Source: Talinum fruticosum
Lineage: Eukaryota > Streptophyta > Magnoliopsida > Caryophyllales > Talinaceae
Assembly (NCBI GenBank): GCA_021018815.1
Contig: JAITYX010000049.1
Span: 124,001 to 188,000, forward strand
Reading direction: 5' to 3'
DNA: 64,000 bases
Below are positions 21,460 to 32,830 of this stretch, in pieces. Numbering within the stretch: position 1 is the first letter of the stretch; every line of letters starts with the position of its first letter. The notes beneath the pieces are model-generated. The model was not told the origin of the DNA. It saw nothing but the letters and a program-made list of their open reading frames with translations, and did no database searches. Position numbers and translations under genes: made by a program.

Positions 21460-22858
21460 AATCATGCATTAATCATGCCTAGCTCATTCCTAATAAAACA
21501 AAACTGATCCTCACTAAGTGGCTTAGTGAAAATATCGACTAACCGAAATTTCGTAGGAATGAATTCAAGTTCAATATCACCTTTCTCGGAATGGTCTCTC
21601 GGAAAATGATACCGACCTTAATATGCTTTGTTTTTTAGTGCTGCACTCTAATTGTCACATTTGATTGGGATAGACTTGAATGATAGTCCTAGATCCTTCA
21701 AGTGCTGCTTGATCCACACAATTTGAGCACAAGCAAGCTCCGACTGCAATGCTCTCGGCTTCGGCAATTAATAGAGCAACAAAATTTTGCTTCTTTGAGT
21801 GCCATGAGAGGAGGGATTGACCCAGAAATTAGCATGCTCCTGATGTGCTCTTTCTATCAACTTTGTATGCAGCATGATCAACCTCCGAGTAAACAGTGAG
21901 AGTCAGGTCCGAAGCTTTTGAGAACCATAGACCAAGATTCTCAATCCTCGTAAGATATCTCGAAAATTCTCTTCACCGCAGTGAGATGTGATTCTTTTTA
22001 TTAGCCTGAAATCTTGCACATAGGTAAACATTAAACATGATATCTGGCCTACTAGATGTGAGATAAAGTAGAGATCGATCATACCTCTGTTGAGTTTCGA
22101 TCTACAGCTTTACTTTCTCATCCGAGTCCGGTTTCAAACTGCTACTTATAGGTGTTGCTACATGCTTTACATCTTGTAGTTTGTACTTCTTCAAAAGCTC
22201 CTTGGTATATTTGGATTGATGGACATAAATGCCATCCTTGTCTTGTTTGATTTGTAGACCAAGAAAGAAGTTCGGTTCTCCCATCATACTCATTTTGAAC
22301 TCCTGTCTCATCAACTGAGAAAATTCTTCACATAAAGTTTCATTAGTAGCTCCAAAAATAATATCATCAACATAGATTTGAGCAATAAGAAAATCTTTGC
22401 CCTTGGTTTTTATGAAAAGAGTTTTGTCAATCTGAGCTCTTTTGAAATCGTTTTCAACCAAGAAACTGCTGAGTCTTTCATATGAAGCTCTGTGAGCTTA
22501 TTTAAGACCATATAAAGCCTTTTACAATTTGAAAACATGATTTAAAAATTCTAAGTTTTCAAATCCAGGGGTTGCTCAACATAGAATTCTTCTTGAATGA
22601 AACCATTGAGAAAAGCACATTTGACATCCATTTATAAAGCTTAATATGCATGCTAGATGCAAATCCCAACAAGATTTTGATTGCCTTAATCCTAGCAATA
22701 GGTTTGAAGGTTTCCCCACAATCAATTCCTTCTTCTTGATTGTAGCCCTGGGCAACAAGTCTAGCCTTATTTTTGACTACCAACCCTTCCTTATCCAATT
22801 TTTTCTTAAAAACCCATTTGGTTCCTATGATTTGGTGGTTAGATGGTCGTTTGGTCAA
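21460..22858 (-). pseudogene. Copia E0 reverse transcriptase and RNase H
   Basis: Frame 22858-22559 starts the RT ([40 protein letters not shown]). Frame 22461-22102 has the catalytic IYVDDIIFGATNE, FFLGLQIKQDKDGIYVHQSK and KYTKELLKKYKLQD. Below 22100 the RNase H part aligns by DNA with E1 and the array units down to about 21460, but without an open frame. This is the Ty1/copia order with RT before RNase H, closest to Sirevirus types. Confidence 0.88.
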
Positions 22859-23402
22859 AGCCCGGACTTGGTTTCTTTCAAATTGATTAAGCTCTTCTTA
22901 TATGGCTCTACCCATTCAGGTTCATTTGGGGCTTCAAGTGCCTTTTTGGGTTCAATTAATGATATGAAGGCAGAAAATTCACACAGATTATGCAAAGAAG
23001 ATGGAGTCCTTACCCTATTGTTGATATTAGAAAGTATGTTTTTGGGTGGGCAGTTGGATGCATATTTGAAAGCTTTACCTGTCCTTTGATTTACCAGGTT
23101 TGTTGGTTGAACAGGCTGATCTTCAGTTGGTTGATCTTGTTGAGTCTCATTGACTTCTTCTTCAACATTCCGAGCTGGCTCTTGAGTTTGTTCACTCGAG
23201 TCGGAACAATTTGAGTTCCTTCGTTTTGAGATGCCTCGGTAATTCTGTTTTGACTCTATCCGAGCTCAGCTTCAGCAACGTCGTCTTTAACTCTGTTAAA
23301 TCTGAGATCTGTGTATGTGGACTCACTTATCCTGCGAAGATTAAGTTCATCAAAGACGACGTGGATACTTTCTTCGCCTTTGTTAGTTCTTTTGTTAAAA
23401 AC

Positions 23403-24060
23403 TTAATAAGCTTTGCTATGAGATGAATAATCCAAAAGTATACCTTCATCCGACCTACCATCAAACTTAGTCAGATGCTCCTTACCATTGTTGTGGACAA
23501 AACACTTACACCTAAATGGTTTAAAGTAAGAGATGTTGGGTTTCTTCCCTTTATAAAGCTCATAGGGTGTTTTCTTCAAGATGGGTCCGATGAAGCATTT
23601 GTTGAGTGAGTAATTTGCTTGTGTTGACTGCCTCGACCCGAAATTGTAAGGTGGATCATTTTCAATCATCATAGTCCTTCCTATTTCTTTGAGAGTTATG
23701 TTCTTTCTCTCCACTACTCCATTCTGTTGAGGAATTCCTGGTGAAGAGAAGTTGTGAGAGATATCATTGTTGCCACATAAGTCTGCCAATTCGAGTAGTC
23801 GAGCTACCTTCCATGGTCGGTTCGAATATTTCGATCTAAGTATGAGATTCCACTTGAATGTTTCTACAGAGCTTAGTGAACTCTTTGAAGGCTTCATTCT
23901 TGTCTTAAGAAAACACACCTAAGTATATCGTGAGAAATCATCAACAATAACAAGTACATATGATTTACCTCCAAGACTTTTCACGAAATTTCACCACACA
24001 AATCTATATGAAGCAATTAAAGCACTTTGGATGTAAATATAGTTTAAGTAGCTTGAAAGA
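23403..24060 (-). pseudogene. Copia E0 integrase
   Basis: The 171-codon frame 23918-23403 contains NNDISHNFSSPGIPQQNGVV, then ERKN (catalytic Glu), KKTPYELYKGKKPNISYFKP and FRCKCFVHNNGKEH, standard in plant Ty1/copia integrases. The first catalytic Asp region (24000-23920) is frameshifted. This is one of the longest open frames in the window. Confidence 0.88.
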
Positions 24061-24912
24061 TGATCCGACTTGCTTACCTTTTGTGCATGTCTCATAAATT
24101 TTATCTTTCTTGAAGGCACGAGTTAGGTAAACCCCTAACCAAACTATGAGATGCAATTTTCTTGATAGTATGCATGCCCATATGACTTAGTCTACGATGC
24201 CAAGTCCATGAATCATCATTCACGAGATGCTTTTAAACAAGCTAAATTCTGACTTGAATATGTGAGAGGAATAATGTAAGTGTTACCTAACCTCGGACAC
24301 TGAGAGCTTAGTCTGTTTGGTGACTGCATCGGATATGTAGCGGTTGGTCTAAGTGAACATTACCTCTTGATCATTGTCACATAGCTAAGAAATGCTAAGG
24401 AGATTGTATTTGAGTCCTTTGATAACATAGACTGAGCTGACTGTTTTGATTCCTTCACCAATTTTGCCAATCCCTACCATCTTGCCTTTACTCTTATCTC
24501 CAAATGTTACTTTTCCTCCTTTTGGATCTTCTAGCTTAGAGAAGAGTCTTGAATCTCATGACATGTGGCGTGAGCAACCACTATCTAAGTACCAATGACT
24601 TTTCCTCTTCTTCTTCGAGTTACCTATAAGATAGAAACAAACCAACCCTTCTCACTCCCTCTTATGAACACAATAACTCCCTTTAATATGGTCCTTTTCG
24701 AAGAAGAGCACTTATGCGAACCCAAATTTGAATAATTCTAGGTCCAGTTCGATTTTGGGTTTTCCTTCCGAAAAACTAAATCCGTGTTTCTTTCTTTTGA
24801 AAATCTTTTCTTTTATAAATTGGAGGACAAGGCTTTTTCCTGTAAGATGGTCTCGGCTTAGTCCTCTGTTTATTTCTATAAATGGGACCATGCTCAGCCT
24901 TCCCGATTGTCT
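24061..24912 (-). pseudogene. Copia E0 protease and pre-integrase region
   Basis: The minus strand shows a D-S-G-C-S-R-H-M protease motif near 24580-24550, the GDKSKGKMVGIGKIGEG block near 24510-24460, and the HRRLSHMGMHTIKKIASH pre-integrase zinc region near 24210-24150. Frame 24924-24712 covers the basic linker after gag. At about 24912 the sequence jumps into a tandem-array unit, so the gag, primer-binding site and 5' LTR are lost. Confidence 0.75.
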
Positions 24913-25368
24913 AAATTTCCACAAGATATCTAAAGATTCTCTTCACCATACTTAGATGTGATTCCTTACGGTTAGCTTGAAAACATACACAAAGGCGGAC
25001 AATGAACATGATATCCGGCCTAATACATATGAGACAAAGTAGAGATCTAATTCTCTGTAGTTTTTGTAAAAAGAGTTTTGTTAATAAGGCCTCTATTGAA
25101 GTCATTTTGAACCAAGAAACTACATAGTTTTTCATACAAAGCTCTAGGTCCTTGTTTTAGACCATGTAAAGCGTTTTGCAATAAAAAAAATGATCCGCAA
25201 ATTGAGAGTTTTCAAATCCATGGGTTTGCTCAACATAAACTTTTTCTTGAATATAACCATTGAGAAATGCGCACTTAACATACATTTGGTAAAATTATTA
25301 TTCATGATAAATGCAAAAACTAAGAGAATTCTCATTACTTGAAGAGAGTGGTTGAACGAGAAAGACAG
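24912..25368 (-). repeat. Partial array unit (U0) left of E1
   Basis: This copia RT fragment matches the RT ends of units U1-U3, including ATCTAAAGATTCTCTTCACC on plus and the frame 25335-25144 (NNNFTKCMLSAHFSMVIFKK). It has an internal deletion of about 700 bases compared with U1. It ends in the GA-rich joint that E1 split. Confidence 0.75.
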
Positions 25369-26954
25369 TGAAGGTTTGCTCGGGGAGAGTCCGAGTCACC
25401 CTAGAGGGAGGGGTGAATTGGGTGATGCAAGTTTTTCCTGGAAAATTTAGCTCTTTTGCCAAAGACAAGACAGAGACGAGGTTACGAGTCAACGAGCAAA
25501 GTCGAAAGGTATGGACTTAGAAAAGGCTGTCAAGGGTAAAGAAGCGGATTAAGCGAAGCTTTGAGGCTGTCCGAGTTTAGAATGAACTTAGAAAGAAAAC
25601 ACTTAGAGATTACGTGGAAACCCTCCTGGGCGAGAAAACCACGGACCGTGCCAATCCAAGCACGAAGTCAAATCCACTATTTTGAGTCCATAAAATACCG
25701 TGAACTGAGTGAACCAGAGTTGCTCCCTTAGACAACTCTTTACAAGTTTTCCTAGACTCGAAATTCCGTTATCCGATCTAGTACTTCGTAGCGGAGATAA
25801 CCCTTCCAGCTAAGGACAACTAAGATGAGTTAACCTTTACGGCTTAGTCAAGGGACCTTACAGAGAAAGTAAGAAAGTGTTTGTAACTAGGTACAAGACC
25901 TTACAACTCGAAAGTAATGAATTACGAGAATAGGAGTTGTAAGTAGAAGATTGAGAATAAATACAATGACTTTGCTCAAGTGCGTGTATTAACAATAAGT
26001 TCGGCAATCTTCAAGTCTTGTGAGGTGGCTTCTATTTATAGATGACCAAGCGAGCATAGCCGTTATCTTCATCTGCTGACTGAGAGTCCTTTATGGCCGT
26101 TGACAAGGACTTTCCGAGTCACTCAGAAAGTATCCGTTGTGATATGAACGTTGGACAATGGTTTACCTCTCTTGGAAGTCCCAAAACCATTGGCGGTGTC
26201 TTGAAGGATAAGGTGGAAACCACCGTTAAGCTTGGCATTTCATTTTTCCAGATTTGGAAACGAGACGGCCTCGACACAATCTTCTAGAGCCGAGACGAGA
26301 GAAGATGAAAAGCCATGTCTGCTGATGATTTGACGTTTTGAAGCTGGTTACTTTTGTATTTCGAAAAACGTATCCTCGTTTGAATAACCTACAAAAGTAA
26401 ATCAATTTTGGTTCTCAAAGTATAAAATACTTTGCTCCAAGATTAGACACGAGATAATAAAATAATTAAGATACATAAACAACTAATTATATGAGTCGGA
26501 AAGAGAATAGAATTTTTTGAGTCTAATATACATGTAACTCAAAATTCCATTAGAGCTAATCTAAACAAAGAATCAAGTTGTATAATGAATATCGAGTGAG
26601 ATAACTTGATATAGACTAAGCACGATTCGGAATAAAAGCACTGACTCCAATAGAATAGGACATATATCATGAAGTTAGTCCTGAGCGAAAAGCTAGTCTA
26701 ATCGGCATGCGATAAATCGAGCAATGAGAGACTCGGAAATGAGTAAGACACTCATATCCGTTTTACGAGTCACTAAGAAATAGGCAAGAAATTCATGAAG
26801 TAAATGTTGTAACACTTAGAGCAGATATATCATATCACTCATAAAAGTTTCTAAAAGCGGAGAATGCCTTAGAATCAAAACTCTATGAATAAGAGATTCG
26901 TATACCGATTCTTTTAATACAACTCGAAATGCGTTGAGCGAGTCCGAGTCTTCA
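25369..26954 (-). mobile_element. 3' LTR of E1
   Basis: This family A LTR of 1,586 bp runs from TGAAGGTTTGCTCGGGG (its 3' end on minus) to GAGTCTTCA. It has a TATA box (TATAAATA on minus) at 26033-26040 and the dyad TTCCGAGTCACTCAGAA at 26112-26128 upstream of it. A polypurine tract adjoins it at 26955. Confidence 0.93.
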
Positions 26955-26967
26955 ATCTCCCCTTTTT
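26955..26967 (-). promoter_or_regulatory. Polypurine tract of E1
   Basis: The minus strand reads AAAAAGGGGAGAT directly before the LTR start TGAAGAC. This tract type is typical of Sirevirus-like copia elements. Confidence 0.85.
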
Positions 26968-27650
26968 GATGAAAGGCATTCCATACTTAGACAAAAACTT
27001 TGTCGGTGAAAAGATACGCATTCCAAACTTATACAGCAAGATTTTTGTAAGTGATGCGCGAGAGAATAGTCCTAGTAGAAGTGGTAAATAAAAATGTATA
27101 TAAAACTCAAAAAGCATGCTAACAGATAATGAACTCGAAATTAATAATGAAATGCATTAGTCCATTAAAGTTAAAGAGAATACATTCATAAGGAGGAAAA
27201 ACTCCCCTAAACAAGACAACAAGTTCAATAAGTTTTTCGACTCTATTTCTCCCCTTGCCTTTCAGTAAAAACAACAAAAAGAAGGGAAGAAAAGAACAAT
27301 TAGTACAACTTTGATGTCTGGACAAAAGAAATAATAAAAGATCTCTCCGGAAGAAGAAGAATTTGGCGGACTGTGGAGTTGTGACATAGTGCATGGCGCC
27401 TACGAGGGAGAGGGGATTTCGAGTGGAAGCGGAGGGGTTTGAGGTACGCCGGCGCTGGTAGGATCTTGACGATGTGCTTGAGCGCGGCGGAGGAAGAACC
27501 GGTATGGTCGTCAAGGGCTCGGCTACGAGTGGCTAACCCGGAACAAGTGGATCGAGGGGTTCCTCGCTGTGGACCTCAAAAGCTGGAGGGCTGCTCGGTC
27601 GACCCGCCGGTGCAGCCTAGGTCTTCGACCCACCCAAACTGCTGCTCGAG
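26968..27650 (-). other. 3' untranslated region of E1 cargo ORF
   Basis: This region lies between the cargo ORF stop at about 27651 and the polypurine tract. A minus-strand frame of 131 codons (27514-27119) has no recognisable domain and changes from Ser/Arg-rich to hydrophobic, so I treat it as non-coding. Parts of the GC-rich section (27400-27650) may belong to the original C-terminus of the cargo ORF. Confidence 0.45.
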
Positions 27651-29000
27651 CTAAGTACGGCTATTTGAGCTTGTGGAGCAGGCTGTCCCTCGGCAGTTCC
27701 CACTTGCTTCTTCCTTGTGTTCCTCCCCTTGCCCGGAGTGAGCCGCAAGCTCCTCGGCGTCTGCTGCTTCTGCATCTGCGGCTTCTTCTTCTTCTTCCCC
27801 GCTGTCCGAGGAGGTCGGACCTGGGCTCGAAGATGCTTCGAGACGCGTCCGAGTCGCCATGGTCCTGAGTCGCCTTGGACCTTCTCTCTCGAGGAGCTCG
27901 ACCAGCTCCTTCAGCTTCTTCACTAGCTCCCTCATCTCAAGAATCGAGAGCTGCTGCTCTCGGATTTGGGATTGGCCGGTCTTTTGGTTGATGGTCAAAT
28001 TTTGGAGGACAAGTTTGAAAGACCGGAGCATGTCCTTCAAATCCGAGGACATGGAGTTGTCTTGGCCAAGAAAGCAAAGGACAAAATAGCAGAGAGAGAT
28101 TTGGAGGCACCTGAGGTGGAGGCACCAACAGGTGGAGTAGGGAGAGAGAGGGGTTTCTTCCGAGTCCGAGGCGAAAAGGGGGCCTCGGCTACGAGTTGTG
28201 CACCCGGACACCGAGTTGAGTTTCCTGGTATCCATACCCCTGGAGTTCCTTTTTGCCGACAACAACGGCAGCCTCGGACACAACATTAGGGTCCGAGGGG
28301 AGAAGAACTTGGAATTGTTTGAAGACAAGGGTGAGAAGAGCACCGAAAGGAAGGGAGGTGTTCTTCTTGATTTGAAGTTGAGTGGCACAGCTGTCATTTG
28401 CTCAATTATGGAGGGAAGAGGTCTACTTCGTAGCCCTCAAGAATGTCAAAAAGAGCTTTGAGGTGCTTGGAGTTGGGGTTCTCCTTGCTAGAATGCTGAG
28501 AGAAAAAGGTTCTCATCGGCAAAAGCACGAAGACGTGCTTCGACTTCAACTGAGTCATCGAAATGTTTTTCCGTGACTCGAGAAATTCTTTCGCGTACAT
28601 TTCAAAGAAGTCGTCGGCGACTTCGAGTGAAAGGAATGGGGTTGCTGTTCAAGAAGAAAGAGGGGACCTTGAACAGAGCGGTGGAGGAGAGATGTGTTTA
28701 TGCGAACAGTAATGTTCTTAACCCCGGAGGTTAGAACATTTTCGGAGGAGGTGAGGAGAGTGTAGAACTCGAAATGAGTTCGGGATAGAGGAACTCGCTG
28801 AAGCACATAAAATTATATGCGTCGGTGGTTTGAATGTGAGCCAACCAAGAAAATTTGGTTGTAGGAAAGAATTTGTCATCCAGGTGCAAGGTCTTTGGGT
28901 GACAATGGGTTTGGAGGGGTTGAGCTTTCGGATTCTTGGTGCGAGGCTTTTTGGAGGAGGAGGAGACACGAAAGTCGGGATGGTTACCTCTCTTAGGCAT
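27651..29000 (-). pseudogene. 3' cargo ORF of copia E1 (MPKRG protein)
   Basis: It starts at 29000 with MPKRGNHPDFRVSSSSKKPR, a basic N-terminus. Next come DDKFFPTTKFSWLAHIQTTD, a shifted EFYTLLTSSENVLTSGVKNI segment (28806-28555), KHLKALFDILEGYEVDLFP (28600-28406), and a 248-codon frame (28397-27651). That frame contains a predicted coiled coil (EQQLSILEMRELVKKLKELV) and ends in an acidic, Glu/Ala-rich tail. EFY followed by VR resembles the 'putative plant transposon protein' domain, but this is tentative. It sits where Sireviruses carry an env-like ORF. I see no signal peptide or membrane segment. At least three frameshifts break it. Confidence 0.6.
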
Positions 29001-29233
29001 TTTGAAAGAAGGAAGAAAAGATTAAACTTTTGAGTAAGAAAAGAGAGGAAGAGGCAGATGAGAGCAAACGAAAAAGAGTAGAAGAAAGGAATGAGAGCGA
29101 TCGAGCTTACTTGAGATGGCCTTATCGTTGCTTAAAGAAGTTCAAAGATCACTGTGTATGTAGAAATCTTTCGCGAAAAGTTTCGTTTGAAAGGGATGAA
29201 ATGTAGAGTATCGAGATGAAGATGAATAGGCGC

Positions 29234-29241
29234 TATTTATG
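29234..29241 (-). promoter_or_regulatory. TATA box for E1 3' cargo ORF
   Basis: The minus strand reads CATAAATA (in CCATAAATAGCGCC), about 235 bases before the MPKRG start. The leader is pyrimidine-rich. E0 has TATAAATAAC in the same position relative to pol and the cargo ORF. Confidence 0.5.
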
Positions 29242-29390
29242 GAAATGAAACGCGCCCGTCAACTATCCGTTAAGTATAACTCCGTTCGACTCGGCTTGTC
29301 CATCGGTCATCGAAGACCGGTGTGACGGTTCTTCAACGGTTAAGATTTCAGCGGTTAGAGATCCACGGCTATCGTCCGATCACAGCGCTC

Positions 29391-29405
29391 GAGAGAGAGA
29401 GAGAA
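29391..29405. repeat. (GA)n tract in E1 intergenic region
   Basis: A short GA tract lies between the pol stop and the cargo TATA box. The neighbouring block GATAATTTC...TTTGATGTCCA is shared with E0 and with the array units. Confidence 0.7.
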
Positions 29406-29641
29406 AAGATTTTGAAAATATATTCCAAAACTCTCCACTATTCTAGAGATAATTTCAGAAAATTTGATGTCCAAATTTTTCTCTACGTCCGAGTGTGACT
29501 CAGATTTATTTACGAGTGACTCGAAACAAAAAAAAAAAAACTACTAACCCGAGTATCACTGAATCAACCGAGCTAATGGTTATCAAAAGTTTGAAAACAC
29601 ATAACAGATAATCATACAAGATTCACAAAGATAACACACAA

Positions 29642-30494
29642 TTATGCATTTAACATACCAAGCTCATTCCGAATAAAACTAAACTGATCTTCACCAAGAA
29701 GCTTAGTAAAGATATCAGCTAATTGAAGGTTAGTAAGAATGAACTCAAGTTCAGTATCACCCTTTTCGGAATGGTCTCGTAAGAAGTGATATCCGACCTC
29801 GATATGCTTTGTCTTCGAGTGATGGACTGGGTTCTTGGTGATGCTGATTGCACTCCGATTGTCACACTTAATTGGAACTGATTTGAAAGAAAGTCCAAGA
29901 TCTCTCAAGTGTTGCTTTATTCATAGAATCGAGCGCAACAGGTTCTAGCTGCAATATACTCGGCTTCAGCGAGTTGATAGAGCTACTGAGTTTTGCTTCT
30001 TTGAGTGCCGGGATATCGGGATTGACCTAGAAATTGGCAAGCTCCGGAAGTGCTCTTTCGATCAACTTTATATCCAGCATAGTCCGCTTCTAAGTATCCA
30101 GTGAGAGTCGGTTACGAGTCTCTAGAATACCATAGACCTAAGTTACGAGTACCTACAAGTTATCTAAATATTCTCTTCACCGCAGTGAGATGTGATTCTT
30201 TTGGATTAGCTTGAAATCTTGCGTATAAGCAACCACTGAACATTATATCGAGTCGGTTGGAAGTAAGATATAGCAAAGATCCAATCATACCTCGATAGAG
30301 TTTCGGTTTTATTGCTTTACTCTGAGTCAAGTTTTATACTGCTTGCTCATAGGTGTAGATGCGTGTCTTGCATCTTGAAGTTTATATTTCTTTAGCAGGT
30401 CCTTGGTATACTTGGATTGATGGACGTAGATCCTATCTTTGTCTTGTTTGATTTGTAAACCAAGGAAGAAATTGAGTTCTCCCATCATACTCAT
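29642..30494 (-). pseudogene. E1 RNase H
   Basis: The frame 29908-29642 reads VPIKCDNRSAISITKNPVHH, SKTKHIEVGYHFLRDH and LQLADIFTKLLGEDQF, then stops at 29642. KHIE and ADIFTK are hallmarks of the Ty1/copia RNase H C-terminus and mark the end of pol. The part 30494-29910 is alignable but frameshifted. Confidence 0.9.
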
Positions 30495-31106
30495 TTAGAA
30501 CTCTTGACTCATCAACTCGGAAAATTCTCGGCACGTAAATTCATTAGTAGCACCAAAGATAATATCATCAACATAGATCTGAACAATAAGGAAATCCTTC
30601 CCTTTGTTTTTTATAAAGAGAGTCTTCTCGATCTGACCTCTTTTAAAATCATTTTGGACCAAGAAGCTACTCGAGTCTTTCATACCAAGCTCGCGGAGCT
30701 TGTTTAAGACCATAGAGAGCCTTTTGAAGTTTGAAAACATGATTTGGAAATTCCGAGTTTTCAAAACCAGGAGGCTACTCGACATAGACTTCTTCTTTAA
30801 TAAAGTCATTGAGAAAAGCACACTTAACGTCCATTTGGTATAATTTAATATGCATGCTGGATGCAAATGCCAACAAGATTCTAATAGCTTCGATTCGGCG
30901 ACGAGTGCAAAGGTTTCCCCACAATCAATTCCTTCTTCTTGATTGTAACCTTGAGCCACAAGTCTAGCCTTATTTTTGACTATCACTCCACCCTCATCCA
31001 GTTTGTTTTTGAAAACCCATTTGGTTCCTGTGGCTGGGTGGTCGGAAGGTCGGTTGGTCAGAGTCCAAACTTGATTTCTTACAAATTGATTGAGTTCCTC
31101 TTGCAT
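30495..31106 (-). pseudogene. E1 reverse transcriptase
   Basis: This 203-codon frame has [40 protein letters not shown] and the catalytic IYVDDIIFGATNEF. The middle ([19 protein letters not shown] onwards) is out of frame, matching a frameshift also visible in E2. The expected continuation SMMGELNFFLGLQIK follows after a stop at 30495. Confidence 0.9.
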
Positions 31107-31559
31107 GGCCTCTACCCATTCAGGTTCATTAAGGGCCTCTAGTGCATTTTTGGGTTCAATTAATGAGATGAATGTAGTGAATGCACATAGATTTTGAAGA
31201 GAGGAACGAGTTCTTACCCCACCGTTGATATCGAAATTATATTTTCTAGTGGATGACTAGAAGTAAACTTGAACGCTTTACCGGCTCTCGATTCACGAGA
31301 TTTTATGGGCTGAACCGCTTGATCTTCGAAGATTGTTCTGAGTGATCTTCTTCATTGGCTTGCTCGTTACGAGCGAGCTCTTAAGTTGTCTCATTTTGAG
31401 TCACTTCGTTACGAGTGACCTCATTTTGAGCCGGTTGAGTCCGAGTCTTTGTGGGTTTAGCTTCGTCATCATCTCTACTGAGCTTCAATTCCGAGTATGA
31501 AGACTAGCTTGGTTTCTCCTATTCAAGCTCATCAAACACAACGTGGATGCTTTCTTCCA

Positions 31560-32180
31560 CTTTGTTAGTTTTCTTGTTGAAAATGCGATAAGCTTTGCTT
31601 GTGAGAAGAATAACCTAGAAAAATACCTTCATCCGACCAAGAATCGAACTTAGTCGGGTGGTCCTTACCATTTTTGTGAACAAAACACTTACATCCAAAT
31701 GGTGCGAAGTAGGAAATATTTGGTTTCTTCCATTTGTAGAGCTCATAAGGTGTTTTCTTCAGAATGGGTCTGATGAGGCATCTATTCAGAGTATAGTTGG
31801 CGTGTATTGATCGCCTCGGCCCGAAATAGTAAGGCAAGTTATGCTCAATCATCATATTCCTTGCTATTTCTTCAAGGGTTCTGTTCTTTCTCTCCACTAC
31901 TCCATTTTGTTGAGGAGTCCTTGGTGTTGAGAACTTGTGAGAGATGCCATTTTTATCACAAAACTACGAGAATTCTAAGTAGTCGAACTCCCTTCCATGG
32001 TTAGTTTGAATTCTCTCGGATCCGAGCCCGAGACTCAACTTGGATTCTTCTACGAGCTTGCTTGAACTCCTTGAATGCTTCATTTTTGTGCTTAAGAAAA
32101 CACACCAAGGTAAATCGAGAATAATCATCAATAACTACAAATATATATGATTTACCTCACGAGGCTCTTAATAGAGATTT
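31560..32180 (-). pseudogene. E1 integrase
   Basis: The frame 31897-31565 has ERKNRTLEEIARNMMIEHNL (catalytic Glu), RPILKKTPYELYKWKKPNIS and GCKCFVHKNGKDHPTKFD. Upstream, 32180-31900 holds the two Asp regions in broken frames. Confidence 0.88.
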
Positions 32181-32830
32181 CACCACATAAGTCCATATGC
32201 AGTAGCTCGAAGCACTTTGGATGTAGAAACTGTCTTCAGGGATTTGAATGAAGATCTGACTTGTTTCCCTCTGGTGCATGCTTCACAAACTTTGTCTTTC
32301 TCAAAAATACAGTTAGGTAAACCCCTAACCAAACCATGAGATGCCAACTTTTTGATAGTATGCATACTAATATGGCCTAATCTACGATGCCAAGACCATG
32401 ATTCATCATGAAGAGATGCTTTTAAGCAAGACAAATTCGACTAGGGTCGAAAGAGGAATGATATAGGTGTTACCCGATCTCTTACCCGAAAGCTTGGTCT
32501 CTTTGGTATTGACATCGAAATGTAGCGGTTGGTCCGAGTGAATCTTACCTCTTGACCTTTATCACATAGTTGAGAGATGCTGAGCGGATTGTACTTTAAT
32601 CCTTTGACAAGATAGATCGGGCTGACCAGATTGCTTCCTTTTCCAATCTTGCCTATCCCTAATATCTTGCCTTTGCTATCATCTCCAAATGTGACCTCTC
32701 CTCCTTTATGTTTTTCCAACTCGAAAAGAGTCCTGCATCTCCCGACATATGGCGGAAACATCCACTGTCAAGGTACCGGTGTCCTTTTGATCTTTTCTAA
32801 GTGACCTGCAAAGCAGAGAGAATCTAACCC
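32181..32830 (-). pseudogene. E1 protease and pre-integrase zinc region
   Basis: A YLDSGC-type protease active site lies near 32790-32765, followed by frame 32761-32441 (GGEVTFGDDSKGKILGIGKI, LKYNPLSISQLCDKGQEVRF). Frame 32434-32180 has the zinc finger WHRRLGHISMHTIKKL ... VCEACTRGKQ. Order and spacing are as in Ty1/copia polyproteins. Confidence 0.85.

Noticed and set aside
22646..23089. 147-codon plus-strand ORF
   Set aside because: It is the antisense shadow of the E0 reverse transcriptase on the minus strand.
27651..29000. Calling the 3' copia ORF a retroviral envelope
   Set aside because: The position fits, but I see no signal peptide, transmembrane segment or cysteine-rich ectodomain; it looks basic, coiled-coil and acidic.
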